From: Hemileia vastatrix
Taxonomy: Eukaryota > Basidiomycota > Pucciniomycetes > Pucciniales > Zaghouaniaceae
Assembly (NCBI GenBank): GCA_030280995.1
Contig: JASXTE010000012.1
Coordinates: forward strand, 11,630,001 to 11,694,000
Length of the DNA stretch: 64,000 nucleotides
Direction: 5' to 3'
Part shown: in pieces, positions 35,775-46,643 of the stretch
Layout: every line of letters begins with the position of its first letter
Numbering within the stretch: position 1 is the first letter of the stretch
Notes under the pieces: model-generated
The model's input: the letters and a program-made list of their open reading frames with translations, nothing else
What the model was told of the DNA's origin: nothing
Databases searched by the model: none
Made by a program: the position numbers and the translations under genes

Positions 35775-36400
35775 TTAACACATAGTGGTGATCCCTGGCC
35801 GTGTCTCCCAACCTTTGTCTCCAGGAGGTGCCAACCGCATATGAAGCCTTCTCATATCGTCCCCTGTAATCTCCAAACTAATGCCCATACCAGCTTGATA
35901 ACCAATCTGGGACTCAAAATCCATTAAAAAAGGACCACCAAGAATTGTTTTAACTGCCCCTCTGGCCACATAGAAATGAACCTTTTCAAATGATCCACCA
36001 ACACATAACTTAACATGCTCTGCTGTACCCATCAGCTCAGTAGCATGCCCTCCAATACCTCTGAGGTTTTCCCCAGTGCCAGATTTAATAGGCAGACCAA
36101 TACTGGTAGCCTTCTTGAAAGAAATCAAATTAATTTGAGACCCTGAATCAACTAAGGCCTTTACCTCTTTACCATTAAGAGTTACCACCAGGTAGCCCAG
36201 GGGAGCAGAAAAATGTGTTTCAACATCCTCCCCAAACTTCTCAGAATTTTCACAAATATATTCCACCTCTCCAGCGGAAACCCGTCCCCTTACCAGATGC
36301 TTTTTTTGCTTCTCTGCAAGTGCCGGACTAATCATGAAAAGCTTGCCTAAAGATAAGGGAATATGTAGTTGATTCACCCTATTTAAAACATTGTCCATTG
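35775..36400 (-). pseudogene. Gypsy-A aspartic protease
   Basis: The segment begins MDNVLNRVNQLHIPLSLGKL and continues GRVSAGEVEYICENSEKFGE. It then has the retroviral-type active site ALVDSGSQINLIS (Asp at residue 84 from 36398), and further on the flap-like LRGIGGHATEL and the closing FLMDFESQIGYQAGMGISLE. The catalytic DSGS is intact, unlike in Gypsy-B. A frameshift separates it from gag (near 36430). It would process the Gag-Pol polyprotein. Confidence 0.85.
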
Positions 36401-36418
36401 CATTTACCTGACTGGATA

Positions 36419-38214
36419 CTACTGGCTGTTCATACTGGATTTCAATTTAATAACCTTGGCCCTGGGCACCTCTTGAGGACCCACATTTCCATCTTCACTA
36501 CTAATAACCCTAGCTCTGTCACCGGCTTCTTTCACTAAACCTGATCCATCACTGGTCCTTCTTACGCCCTCCATTGGGATGGGACCGCTAAAACTTGGTC
36601 TGGGTAGTGACACCAAAGGTACATCCTCCTCAGATTCAAAATCATCTTCTGGCATAGGCTCACCATTTAAATCAAACTTGCCATAACTAGGAGGCCCCAT
36701 ATCATCCATCCCCTTCTGCATTCTATAAATGTTTTCCTTAGAGTAAGGTCTCGACTTGTTAATTGCCTTGCTAGGTTTAGCCTTTAGTTGGCTCTGAATG
36801 TTACTTTTAGCTTTAGTAGCAGCTGCTCTTCTAGCAGCATCAACGTCATATTTGCCAGCCATACAGTTACCCTCCACTCTAGAAACTGTTGCCAGCTTCA
36901 AACCACCAAAAGAAGTTGAAAATGTGGCCTTACTGACCTCTTTCTCTTTAACTTTATCAGCTTTACCACCGCTTTTACCATCACCATTTTTGCCACCCTT
37001 GGCATTATCATCATCATCCTTCAATTCTTCAAACCAGGCTCTTCTTTCAGCCGTCATATTCCTTCTAACAAAATCAGAAGGATCTTGTCCATCACTGGGC
37101 TTGATAAAAAATCCATCAGGAAATTTATAAACCTTTCCATCAAATAAAACTCTCCCAGCATCCAAATCTTTATCTAGAGTAAAACATACTCCAGCTCTGT
37201 GCCCCCTCCTATTACAATAGGAGCACACCTTTGGCTCATCATAGCCACCTCTAAAACCATTTCCACCATTACCATTACCATTCCTACAATTTCCTGAGAA
37301 GCGGTTTCCATTTCCATCGCCATTATAATTTCCACGCTCATATCCTCTATATTGATAAGATGTTTAAGTCCATGAAGAAGCGATTGGGGCCTTATTGGCC
37401 TTCTGTGTCTCTTGGACAAATATTTTCAATTGCTTTGTTAAATAGGCCAAGTGATAGAACATCTTGTTGTCCACGTTTCCTTCAACTTTTGCCACTGGTA
37501 GTCCCATCTGAACCTTCTTGGCCTCTTGAGCTTTGACCATGATATCTTTGTTTTTGGCCAAAACTTCACTAACCTTGCTGACATATTGAGTCCAGGACTC
37601 TTGATATTTGTCCAAAGCCATTAATTTAAGATGAGCTTGAATATTCTCTCTAATAATCTCCAACAATGGCAGTTTTTGTTCACCATTGGGAAGTTCCTTC
37701 ATCAGATCCTTTCTTGAGAGATCCTTCAAGACTTCCATTTGAATATTCCTACTGAAAGCTGACCAGAAAAGATCCTTAGTTTGATTTTCATGAACCAATT
37801 CATCCACCAAAATAAGATATTCCATCACTTCATCAAAGTGAACACATAGCTTCTTGAAGTCAGCCATGGAAGAAACATCCCCTTTTGCCGGCCAGTCACC
37901 AACAATTTTATTAAGGTCCAACATGGTAAATCTAACACCCCATCTATCAACCATAGCCTTTGACAACTTTACCCAATCCTTGTACTTGAAAGCCTGCATA
38001 GCAATGACCTCTTTTTCCACCTCCTTATCAGCAATAAAAAATCTAACCTGCTTCACCATGTCCACATGAGAAGCACCATCAAAAGCAGCAGCAGCTTCAT
38101 ACCTTCTAATAAACCATTTAACCTCCTCCCCATTAAACTTTGGCCATCCCAAGAAACAATCCTGAAAGAAGGAGTAAGAGGAAGAGAAGATCCAGAAGCA
38201 TCAGCAGAAGACAT
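36419..38214 (-). pseudogene. Gypsy-A gag with zinc knuckle
   Basis: The likely start is the ATG at 38214 (MSSADASGSSLPLTPSFRIV), with a frameshift soon after. The capsid region reads FNGEEVKWFIRRYEAAAAFD, KQVRFFIADKEVEKEV, MVDRWGVRFTMLDLNKIVGD and ENQTKDLFWSAFSRN. A stop near 37364 precedes a Gly/Asn/Arg-rich stretch and an intact CCHC knuckle, CSYCNRRGHRAGVC (C-x2-C-x4-H-x4-C). A long basic and acidic linker leads to the protease. The role is assembly of virus-like particles and RNA binding. Confidence 0.85.
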
Positions 38215-38367
38215 CCCAATAAAGTAATAAAAGCGTTTAAACCATTACAATAAGAAAGCCTCTTGCAGGCTAATAAAATAAATTAATAAGAGTTCCAAAG
38301 AATAAGCCTCTTGCAGGTTAAGAAATTCCTAGATCCAAGTAAGTCCTAGAAAAAGCTAGAGATTTTG

Positions 38368-38385
38368 AACCCCACATTGGGCGCC
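38368..38385 (-). other. Gypsy-A primer-binding site
   Basis: On the - strand TGGCGCCCAATGTGGGGT lies five bases after the LTR end CTACCTACA. It resembles the tRNA-Lys(1,2)-type site TGGCGCCCAACGTGGGGC known from retroelements. A diverged version (TGGGGCCTAGTGTGGGGT) stands at the same place in Gypsy-B. Confidence 0.7.
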
Positions 38386-38390
38386 AAATA

Positions 38391-39642
38391 TGTAGGTAGA
38401 GTCTTACAGTTGCCTTGCTGTAAGCAGAATCCAAAGGAGTTGGATAAACCATAGAAAACTCTGTCTTTCTAAGTAAAATAAGGGTTGCTCAAATAACTAA
38501 GCTTACTATTCTACTTAAATTGATTTAAAATATAGATGAAACTCTGATTTTATGAATGCTTATTGAGATTTAGAAGTAGTAGCTTTTGGAAAAGAAATAC
38601 TGATGACAACAATTAAGGTGTACCAGTGAAAGATCTAAAAAGATAGACTTATATATTTTTATAAAGATTTTATTTTAATGAGTTAACAATAAAAACAAGT
38701 CCCTGAGATGGAGAACTTTTCAATGATACCCTATATGTGATGAAAATATAATTGTTGTATTGTATTTCAAAAGTGTTATAAAATATAAACGTTATAAGGG
38801 TATTACAATTTATTTAAATTTATTGTTATATGTTAAAAATTGTTAATAATCCAAAAAGACTCTCAATATTGAAACTAAAAGACAAAAAATATGTAGCAGA
38901 CTGAGATTCCCTCTTCTATCTGATTCTCCTACTCCAGACCTTTCAAACAATACCCTACATGCATAGGATCTACAATAAACTATTGATCTAACAAGCATAA
39001 TAAATTCTAACCAAATTTTGCCACAATTGCCAAACTTTTCTGCAGTGACCAAGCTTTGCACTGGTAATCAGACTTTTCTACAGTGACCAAACTTTGCACT
39101 GGTGATCAGACTTTTCTGCAGTGACCAAACTTTGCCACAGTGCCCAGACTTTTCAGCAGTGACCAAACTTTGGACTGGTGATCATACTTTCCCATTGTGA
39201 GCAAATTTTGCCACAATGAGCTCTTTTTGCATAATGAGCTAATTTTGCTATAATGAGCTAATTTGGCCAGTGTGAGCTAAATTTGCCACAGAATTTTGTC
39301 ACCATGACCAAACTTTGCCACAATGGCAGAATTTTTTCAGTATACTTCGCTTTTGCACCGGAAAATCACCGGAGCACACCAGAGCACTGGAGCTCAGTGG
39401 CCATTCCATCAGCACACCATATCCACCAAAAATACTATAAGTCACTAAATCAAGTAAAAAACTAAGAAAACATTAAAATATGACAAAAAATCATCAGGAC
39501 ATAAAATATAGAGAAAAATCTGGGCTATCCAATGAAAATAATCATTTTCCAAAATTCCAAATATCCAGCCTTATAATCCAGAAAATCACTACTAATCTTC
39601 AAAAATAAATATAAGTTGCATACCCAGATGTGGAATGCCACA
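38391..39642 (-). repeat. Gypsy-A 5' LTR
   Basis: This 1252-bp copy starts TGTGGCATTCCACATCTGG at 39642 and ends CTACCTACA at 38391. It matches the other LTR closely but has four instead of six 38-bp units. Outside it, 39643-39670 resembles the polypurine-tract region that normally lies inside the element next to the 3' LTR. Confidence 0.85.
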
Positions 39643-40989
39643 CCTTCTTCTTCAATATTCCTCATTCTTGTATTAAAACAACTTCTGGAATTTCTTGGAC
39701 ATGGGATTATCGAATGGAAAATCTATCTATATGTTGTATCAAAACAACTCTAAAAAAGGCATCAGATTCAAGCTATCAATTTTATGATAGACAATGAAAA
39801 TAACTTATAAGAATATTTAGAAAACCTGTGGAGGAATGTGGACAACAGCTGGCTGAGAGTAGGTTCTAATAGTTATTATGAAAGACATCCTTAAGAAGAG
39901 TTATCCTCTGAAGGAATTGGTTCAATTCTAGCTGATGATATGGGCTTGAGAAAGACCCTCTCAGCTCTTGGCCTATTTACTGCAGCTAAAAGTGAATCCA
40001 GACAATTTCAACTGTTGGGTGGTGGAGAAGAAAAAGTTAGGATATCAGAAACTCTCATCATTTGCCCACTTGCAACACTATCAAAGTGGGTCAATTAAAT
40101 AAGAACTCAATTTGAAGATAATGCACTACCTTTCAAGGTTCTTTATGGGAAGGATTCAAAGAAAATTGATTTTGAGGAGCTTCAGAACTAGCTGGTTGTT
40201 TTGACTACCTATGAAACAGCAAGTCCATCTTCTTCAAAGAAAACTCCTCAACCTATTCTGCCGGTAACTCATTAACTCCTTTGGTACAGAATAGTTTTAG
40301 ATGAGGCTCAGTAAGCATTCATTTGAATTACTAAAGTTTTTGAACATAATCTTATAAGAGCTGATGAAATGTTTAATATAGTTTAAAAGTTTAATCAAGA
40401 ATCCCCAGTTGCGGAAGAATCAGAATATATCAGACCGCTTGACAGAGACACCACTTCAGAACTGGAAAACTGACCTTCAAAGCCTTATATCATTCCTCAG
40501 AATTGAAAGATGGCAAGAAAACTGGTTTTAGATTAATTTTCTTATGAATGGCTTAAACAGAGGAATCTCTAGCTCAATACAAATGATATATGCTCTCATG
40601 AATGTCATATGCCTGCAGAGGACAAAAGAAGCAATCTTATCACTTCCTCAAAAAATTGAGCAAGGAATATCTGTAGAATTATCAGATCCTTAGCACTCAA
40701 AACTTACCAAGCTTCAAGAATTTTTTTCTGAGTATTATGGTCCTTCTCAAAACACCAACCTCCTTTGGGACTCAGCTGAGTTTCTCCAAGAATTGTCTAT
40801 TTTAAGGAAATTTTGTAACCACCCTGTCTACAAAAACCCAGATCAACCTCCAACATTTCCTACCACATGGAAAAATTCAGCAAAAATTATACATATAATC
40901 AGTAATTTAGAAAATTTCTTTAAGGGAGAAAGGGGGATAATTTTTCCCAAGGCTGTTATATTTTCAGAATATGCAGACTTTTTAGAAGT

Positions 40990-41083
40990 GTAAGTAATTC
41001 TATTAATAATCTCAATAAGTTATTTTTAGCTTAATCAACATTTCAATATTCTATCAATTGAAATAGTATAAAAAAGTCTTTAG
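40990..41083 (+). other. Intron in the SNF2 pseudogene
   Basis: GTAAGT...CTTTAG, 94 nt. It separates YADFLEV from YHGIIYTELVGKLS, in the normal order for SNF2 proteins. Confidence 0.6.
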
Positions 41084-41241
41084 TTTACCATGGAATTATC
41101 TACACAGAGCTTGTAGGAAAGTTGAGCATGAAAAAAAGGGATGAAAATCTGGACAAATTCAAAAATGATGAAAGATGTCAAGTTTTGCTTGGTACAATCA
41201 AGGCTGTAGGAGTTGGAATAGACTTGTGATGTGGGCAAAAT

Positions 41242-41323
41242 GTATGTATAATGGAAATTCAAAAAGTCTTATATTGAAATAAAAAAGGTTGAAAAGAGAA
41301 TTTGTTTTAATATATTGAAACAG
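41242..41323 (+). other. Second intron in the SNF2 pseudogene
   Basis: GTATGT...GAAACAG, 82 nt. It joins the motif V region (GVGIDL...CGQN) to EPNWNPAVEQQ, as expected. Confidence 0.6.
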
Positions 41324-41613
41324 GAGCCTAATTGGAATCCAGCAGTTGAACAGCAAGAAGTTGATTGTCTGTATAAAATGGGACAACAAAATGAAGCTCA
41401 TGTACTCAAGTATTTTTTAAGTGAAAGTATTGAATTCAGCATTTGTAAGACACAAAGAAAAAAGATTGAGCTATCAATTTACATGAAATTTTTTTTAAAT
41501 AAAGTTGCATCATAGCTAAAAAAAATTTATTTGTTCCAATTTTTTAAGGCTAAGTGTCCCAAACATTGGAAATGAGGAATATGAGTCTGCTAGATTACTT
41601 ATTAGGGAGCTCA

Positions 41614-42440
41614 TCAATAACTCACCGTAGAATTTGAAATTTGTTCAAGTGTGTAGGAGATGTTTATTGGGGCTTGACAATTAAGAGGTCTTAATTTTTG
41701 AGGATTAAGAGAAGCAAGATATAATGAAGAATAGCAGTCACTTGGAAAACCCCTGGGTATTGGAAAAGAATTAAAGTGAGTCTTGATTGTGGATACTAAA
41801 TTTAATATATCATATAATGCCAAGTTCTTAAGTATTTCTCCTAAATAAGGGGAATTTTCTCGGATTTGAATGTGTTTATGGTCAAGATTTTGTGCAAGTC
41901 TTGAGAATTCTTCAGATCTCTATAGAAATAAAATCCGCTTAAAAGAACCTTCATCATCAACTTCAGTGCCTGAGAAACATTTGACATTTTTGAAAGGATT
42001 CTCATAGGTTTCACCACTTGGAAGCTGTTTAAGGTGAGTTTGGTTTAAATAATTCTTAAAAAGGTTGTCAAAATTATATAAGCTTTTGGAAAAAATAAGA
42101 GAAAAATATTAGTTCTTACTTTCTTTTTTATTCTATATTTATACTTTCTTATTTTAAATATTTCATGGAAACTATCAGAATCTTTTCCAAGTTGTAATTT
42201 ATCAGCATAACCTATAAACCAGTGGTGAAAAACACCCATATGATTTAGGTAGGAAATATGAGTAGAGTCCATTGAATAAGAAAAAAAATAATTTTTTTCC
42301 AAAGATTTATCCCAGTTCTTAATGATAATATTTTCCAAAACTTGATTCCACTCGTGAAACCAATCAAGATTCCAAGAAAACTTTTTTCAAGAAAAGTTGC
42401 ATTGATGAAGAAAGTGGATAAAACCTGAGCCACAGGAAGT
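41614..42440 (-). pseudogene. Unknown spliced gene remnant
   Basis: On the - strand a frame starting within 42338-42440 reads LENIIIKNWDKSLEKNYFF, HMGVFHHWFIGYADKLQ and FHEIFKIRKYKYRIKKK, then meets a GTAAGAACT donor. An intron of about 60-70 nt would end at TTTTTAAG. The next exon reads HLKQLPSGETYENPFKNVKC and FSGTEVDDEGSFKRILFL, then a stop, then IQIRENSPYLGEILKNLALY and SLNPQKLRPLNCQAPINISY, ending about 41614. The protein-like composition and the intron suggest a real former gene, but I do not recognise the family. It is oriented opposite to the adjoining SNF2 remnant. Confidence 0.4.
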
Positions 42441-42471
42441 GACTTGGGGTTTTTTTATGTTATTTAAATTC

Positions 42472-42911
42472 ACTACCAGCCAGTCTCCCCCTGGCTGGTA
42501 GTTTATCTTTTATGCAGCTAATTCTGCCATAAGCAAATTGGCTGCTTAAACATGACCTACAACCTCTCAGTCAGTGTTATCTGGTTGGAAGATGCAAAAA
42601 TAAGCTTGGAACCAAAGTTTCTAGAAGCAACTTTGGTTGATTTAAAAAATACCTGCAGCCAGTTTTAGACTGGCTGCAAGTCATTAATTTTTAAAAAAAG
42701 CAAGCAAAGTTGCTGCACGCAACTTCACTTGCTTTTAAGCACAAAATTATTCAGGCAGTTTTAAACTGCCTGCAAGATGTATTATTTAATTGACCAAAGC
42801 CACTTTTAGTGGCTTTGGTCAATTTTTTTTATATTTTATTGAATGCTGCAAGCTTAAATCTGGAAGCAAAATATTTTTTTATTTTCAAACTTAAGCCACT
42901 TCCTGTGGCTT
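42472..42911. repeat. Cluster of eight hairpin-forming inverted repeats
   Basis: Stems and arms are: 42472-42483/42491-42502 (12 bp); 42514-42522/42537-42545 (9 bp, one G-T); 42610-42618/42630-42638 (9 bp); 42654-42663/42669-42678 (10 bp); 42697-42712/42720-42735 (two helices); 42752-42759/42765-42772 (8 bp); 42788-42804/42808-42824 (17 bp); 42893-42899/42905-42911 (7 bp). Three have a short TTT or TTTAN loop next to CAGT/ACTG or CACT/AGTG. No gene is present. The density of near-perfect stems in 440 bp is far beyond the rest of the window. Confidence 0.8.
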
Positions 42912-42922
42912 GGGGTTTTTTT

Positions 42923-43372
42923 CACTATGCACCAAGTAAGATATCCCTGATGGGGATATCCAGTCCAAGTTAAGGATATTTTAGTAAGTGACATAAGGTA
43001 AGAAAAATAAATGCAAGTAAAATTAGTGCAAGTAAAATAAAGGCAAGAAAATTAAGTGAGAGAAAAATCACCTACAACTGTGAGAATTATTTTTTAAAAA
43101 AAAAAATTAAAAAAAGGTAAAAAAACAGAAAGTAAAGTAAAAAATAAAAAAATGAAAATAAAAAATAATTTTTTTGAGAAAAAATAAAAAAAAAATCCCA
43201 TGGTTGAAACATATTTTTCTTAAAATTATTTTTCTTACATATTTTTTTTTGCACATATTTTCCTTACACTTATTTTTCTCCCACATATTTTTCTATCCTT
43301 ATGTCCCTCCCCACAATATCCCCTACTTGCACTGAATATCCCCATCAGTGATATCTTACTTGGTGCATAGTG
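42923..43372. mobile_element. CACTA-ended MITE, family 2
   Basis: This 450-bp element has inverted ends CACTATGCACCAAGTAAG...CTTACTTGGTGCATAGTG, continuing for about 38 bp with few mismatches (GATATC and GATGGGGATAT inside). It sits in a run of T, so the target duplication cannot be resolved. A paralogous sequence without the element lies at 42441-42506. The interior is A-rich and non-coding, with AAGTAAAATTAGTGC-type short repeats. Confidence 0.8.
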
Positions 43373-43397
43373 AATTTTTTTATGTAATTTTAAATCA

Positions 43398-43432
43398 CTA
43401 CCAGCTAGGCTCCCTCTTGCTAGTAGTGAAAT
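43398..43432. repeat. Second, diverged copy of the CACTACCAGC hairpin
   Basis: CACTACCAGCTAG...CTTGCTAGTAGTG lies just beyond the MITE and matches the hairpin at 42471-42502, including its upstream ATTTTAAAT. It marks a duplication into which the MITE inserted. Confidence 0.6.
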
Positions 43433-43829
43433 CTAAAATTTAAAATCTTGAAAAAATATTAGAGGAAATATAAAATGCATATTCTTTGATATATTAAGAA
43501 TTTGAGTAGTAGAGAATTGATGAAGGGATTAATGGCTCAAAAATAAAATGGGCCATTTCTGATAAGGAGAGTTCTAGAACAATAGATATTTTCTATGAAA
43601 ATGAGATGGGATGTAGTATATTAGGGGGTCTAAAACTTGATCAAATACGCCAAATAAACATGCCACAAAAAAGTACCAAACACTTCATCAGAAAATGAAG
43701 TACACCTGCTCTTGAAAGGTGTATTTTGATGGTGTGTTTGACCTCAAACACCCCTTATTTTGGGCAAAACAAGCCATCAAAACACTTCTCTCCTTCATAT
43801 TGATTAGTCAGCACTAGGTACAGACAGGC
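43433..43829. other. Spacer before Gypsy-B
   Basis: No gene was recognised. A 14-bp imperfect inverted repeat (GGTGTATTTTGATGG/GCCATCAAAACACT) with an inner TGTTTG/CAAACA stem lies at about 43727-43795. Confidence 0.35.
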
Positions 43830-44923
43830 TGTGGTCTTCCAACATTGGTGGAGCCCTTTGATGGTCTATTTGGCGTTGTTTTGATGTCTTAAATGGCATT
43901 GTTAATAATTGGGTGTTTTTCTGGAATTATTTGGCGTTGGGACTGGGGGGATGTGGGTATTAACATTGGATAGCCCCAGTTTTTCTCTATAATTTATGTC
44001 TTGATGAAATTTTTCATATTCTAAGTATTTAAGGGATTATTTCTCATTTTTCATATTAAAAGATTGCTGTTTAATTTTGTTTTTTGTGTTTTATGGGCTA
44101 ACCTTAAGTCTTAGGGTTAAGTGCTTAGAAAAATTAGAATGGGCTAATTTTTCTCTACCTTTCATGTCTCAATGTTGTTATAGCTTAATTATGTGTTTTA
44201 AAGGTTTTAGTAGTTGTAGCTTATTTTTCTAAGTATTTTGGGTATTTCTGGAGGTTTTTGGTAGTTTTCTAGCTTCAGGGTGGTCTGGCCACCTCAGGAG
44301 GGCCTCCTGATGTTGGGCGGACTGCCCACCTTGGTTCTAGAATGCTGGGAAGCATTTCTAGAGGGGTTTTATGCAATTTGGCACTCAGAAATGCCAAATT
44401 TGTTGGTGTGCATGGGCTCTTAGATAGTGGTCTGTGTGTATATAGTGAAGAAGACAGTTTGGGGCAACCTTAATTATCATACAACCATCCGGAGGTGATA
44501 TCCTTGTTCCTCACTCAGTTTTCACTGTTTTCTGGCCACAATTGGCTGTGTTTCTTGCAAGGTTAGTTCTTCATTTAACTCAACTTTGGCAACTGTTTTC
44601 TCTGGTGTATTCTTGCAAGCTACATAAAGTATTATTGCTGTCTCTGGTGTGGATTTGCAACCTACATCAAGTATCATTGCTTTCTCTGGTGTGGAAATTG
44701 GTCTACATTTCAGTTCTTTGGTTTGGTAGTCTGTCTGGAGACTACTTTCTTGGCTGATAAGGCAGTCAAGTGAATTGGAAAAGGGCTTTTAACAACAGGA
44801 ACCAATTTACTGTAGCAGGTAAATCTCACTTATATTTTTATAAAGGGACAGGAAATTTTCTCTCTGGGTTTTCTCCAACTCCCTTGGTCAAGGCCTATAG
44901 CTAGTACTATAGGATTGTCTACA
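43830..44923 (+). repeat. Gypsy-B 5' LTR
   Basis: This 1094-bp copy starts TGTGGTCTTCCAACATTGG and ends GGATTGTCTACA. It matches 55986-57070 closely along its length. The start resembles the Gypsy-A LTR start (TGTGGCATTCC). Confidence 0.85.
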
Positions 44924-44927
44924 TTTC

Positions 44928-44945
44928 TGGGGCCTAGTGTGGGGT
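44928..44945 (+). other. Gypsy-B primer-binding site
   Basis: TGGGGCCTAGTGTGGGGT lies four bases after the LTR end. It is a mutated form of the site in Gypsy-A (TGGCGCCCAATGTGGGGT). Confidence 0.6.
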
Positions 44946-45017
44946 AGGACCTGCTAGTTCTTTGGAATCTCTGTTGTCTTTGGTTGGTCTTTTTTGGTGA
45001 TTTTGGTCTGGAAGAAT

Positions 45018-46643
45018 GGCTTCTGGTTCATCTATTCCTGTGGTGACTGTCAGTGGGGGGGAAGGTCCTCCTGCTGAGATGGTTAGGGAGTGTGTTAGGA
45101 TTAAAACTTGGGATGTTACCAAGTTTATTTGGAAGATTTGAAGTGGTTTCTGGAGAAATATGAAACTGCTGCTGGTTTGGATGGTGCTTCTTACCTGGAC
45201 ATGGTGAAGCAGATCATTTTCTTCATTGGTGATAGGGAAGTGGAGAAGGAGGTTGTGGCCATGTCTGGCTACAAGAAGAGGGATTGAAAGTTACTGTGCA
45301 GGGAGATGGTTGATAGATGGGGTGTCAGGTTCACTATGGTGGATCTGAACAAGGTTGTAAGTGAATGGCAGTCTTATGGTGGTGTTGGTAACCTACTCAG
45401 TTACAGGAAGTTTCTGCTGAAATTTGATCCTGTGGTAGAATATTTGGTGGAAGTAGAGGAGCTGGCACATGAAAATGCTGCCAAAGTTGTTTTTTGGTCT
45501 GCCCTGGCTAGAGATCTCAGGATGAATTTGTTGGGGGAGTTGTCAAGGAACGACTTGATGAAGACTCTTTCTAATGGGGACCAGTAGTTGCCTGCCTTGG
45601 ACAAGGTGAAGGAGGCTGTGTAGGCCCATTTGAAGTTGTTGGCTGTGGACACCTATCAAGAGGGGTGTGCCAAGTATGTCAGAAAAGTCAGTGAGGCTTT
45701 GTCTGAAGAGGAGAGTAGGGTGAAGAAGGAAGAGAAGAATATGGTGGAGGTTCCAAAGCAGGAGAGGGACCCAGTGGTGGAGAAGTTGGCTGATCTGACA
45801 AAATAGCTACATATTTATGTTCAGGAGGCTAAGAAGGTCAATAGGGCTCCTTCCCAGCCTAGAGATTTTGACAGGAGGGCTGGTAGAAGTGATCCTTTGG
45901 TCTGCTCTTATTGCAGAAGGAGGGGGAACAAGTCCAATGATTTTTGGGCTCAGAACAGAGATGTGTCAGAAGGAAAGGTGGAGTTTGAAGGCAGGGTGTT
46001 CAAATTCCCTGATGGTTCATTTGTGAAGCCCAGTGAGGGGCAGGCTCCTGTTTATTTGGTCAGGAGAAGAAATGGTCTCAATCGGAGGAGGCCAAGATTT
46101 GAGGAGATCCCTGATCAGGGGAAGTCTTCTGCTAAGGAAGATGAAGATTTCAAGGGAAAAGGGAAGGATGTTAATAAAGTCTCTTTTTCTACTTCCTTTG
46201 GTGGGTTGGAGTTGTATTCTTGTGGAGGACAGTCAAGTGGTGAATGCTTGGCTGGTGTCTATGATGTTGAAGCTGTAAAGGTGGGAAGGCCTAAGAGCAT
46301 TTCTCAGGCCAAACCAAAGCCTAAGGCTTCAAAGGGGGATCCTAAGCTGAGTGAAGCCAGGAGGAAGTACAGCAAAGAGGAGCTGTACAAGATTCAGAAG
46401 GGGATTGCTGATATGGGCCCCCCCAGTTTTGGTGCATTGGACATGAATGGTGAGCCAAATCCAATGGATGTTGATTCTGACTCACAGGAGGATGTCCCTT
46501 TCGCTTCATTGCCAAATCCTGCTAGATTTAGAGGTGCTGGTGAGGGATCTGGCTTGATTCCTGTTGATGGAAAATCTGTTGGTGGTTCTGGTCATCAGGA
46601 GATTTCAATGACTAAGGTAGTGAAGCCAAGGGCTCACTTTTAG
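45018..46643 (+). pseudogene. Gypsy-B gag
   Basis: The ATG at 45018 (MASGSSIPVVTVSGGEGPPA) is the likely start; a frameshift follows near TWDVTKFI. The capsid reads FLEKYETAAGLDGASYLDMV, VDRWGVRFTMVDLNKVVSEW and ENAAKVVFWSALARDL, parallel to Gypsy-A. Stops interrupt it near 45285, 45585 and 45805. The zinc knuckle has decayed to CSYCRRRGNKSNDFW, having lost its His and last Cys. A basic linker follows with GPPSFGALDMNGEPNP, matching Gypsy-A. A TAG then separates gag from protease in the same frame, so the ancestor had a single Gag-Pol frame. Confidence 0.8.

Larger units (their letters stand above)
26838..39642 (-). mobile_element. Gypsy-A: Ty3/Gypsy LTR retrotransposon
   Basis: This ~12.8 kb element lies on the - strand. 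It is bounded by LTRs at 38391-39642 (its 5' end) and 26838-28182 (its 3' end), with a primer-binding site next to the first and a polypurine tract next to the second. The internal order is gag, protease, reverse transcriptase, RNase H, integrase, then 3.4 kb of non-coding sequence with a heptamer array and hairpin motifs. Many stops and shifts are present, so it is not autonomous. No matching target-site duplication is visible (ACCGT on the left, CCTTC on the right). Gypsy-B at 43.8-57.1 kb is a relative. Confidence 0.85.
39680..41517 (+). pseudogene. Decayed SNF2/Rad5-like helicase gene
   Basis: Motifs appear in SNF2 order. KRHQIQAINFMIDNENN and ILADDMGLRKTLSALGL come first; the latter is motif I with the GKT glycine changed to Arg. 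Then come LIICPLATLSKWVN, LVVLTTYETA, RIVLDEAQ (motif II), TETPLQNWKTDLQSLI (motif III with Gly changed to Glu) and LSILRKFCNHPVY. The C-terminal half reads KAVIFSEYADFLEV, ERCQVLLGTIKAVGVGIDL, EPNWNPAVEQQEVDCLYKMG and QQNEAHVLKYF. Two introns sit at 40990-41083 (94 nt, GTAAGT) and 41242-41323 (82 nt, GTATGT). At least six stops interrupt the first half. In life such proteins are ATP-driven DNA translocases. Decayed copies of this kind are expected in rust genomes. Confidence 0.8.

Noticed and set aside
36798..38069. + strand open frames within Gypsy-A gag
   Set aside because: They are antisense shadows of a well-supported gag on the - strand.
42923..43372. CRISPR-like or satellite array because of repeated AAGTAAAATAA blocks
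   Set aside because: Spacing is irregular and the whole unit is bounded by one pair of inverted ends, so a MITE explains it.
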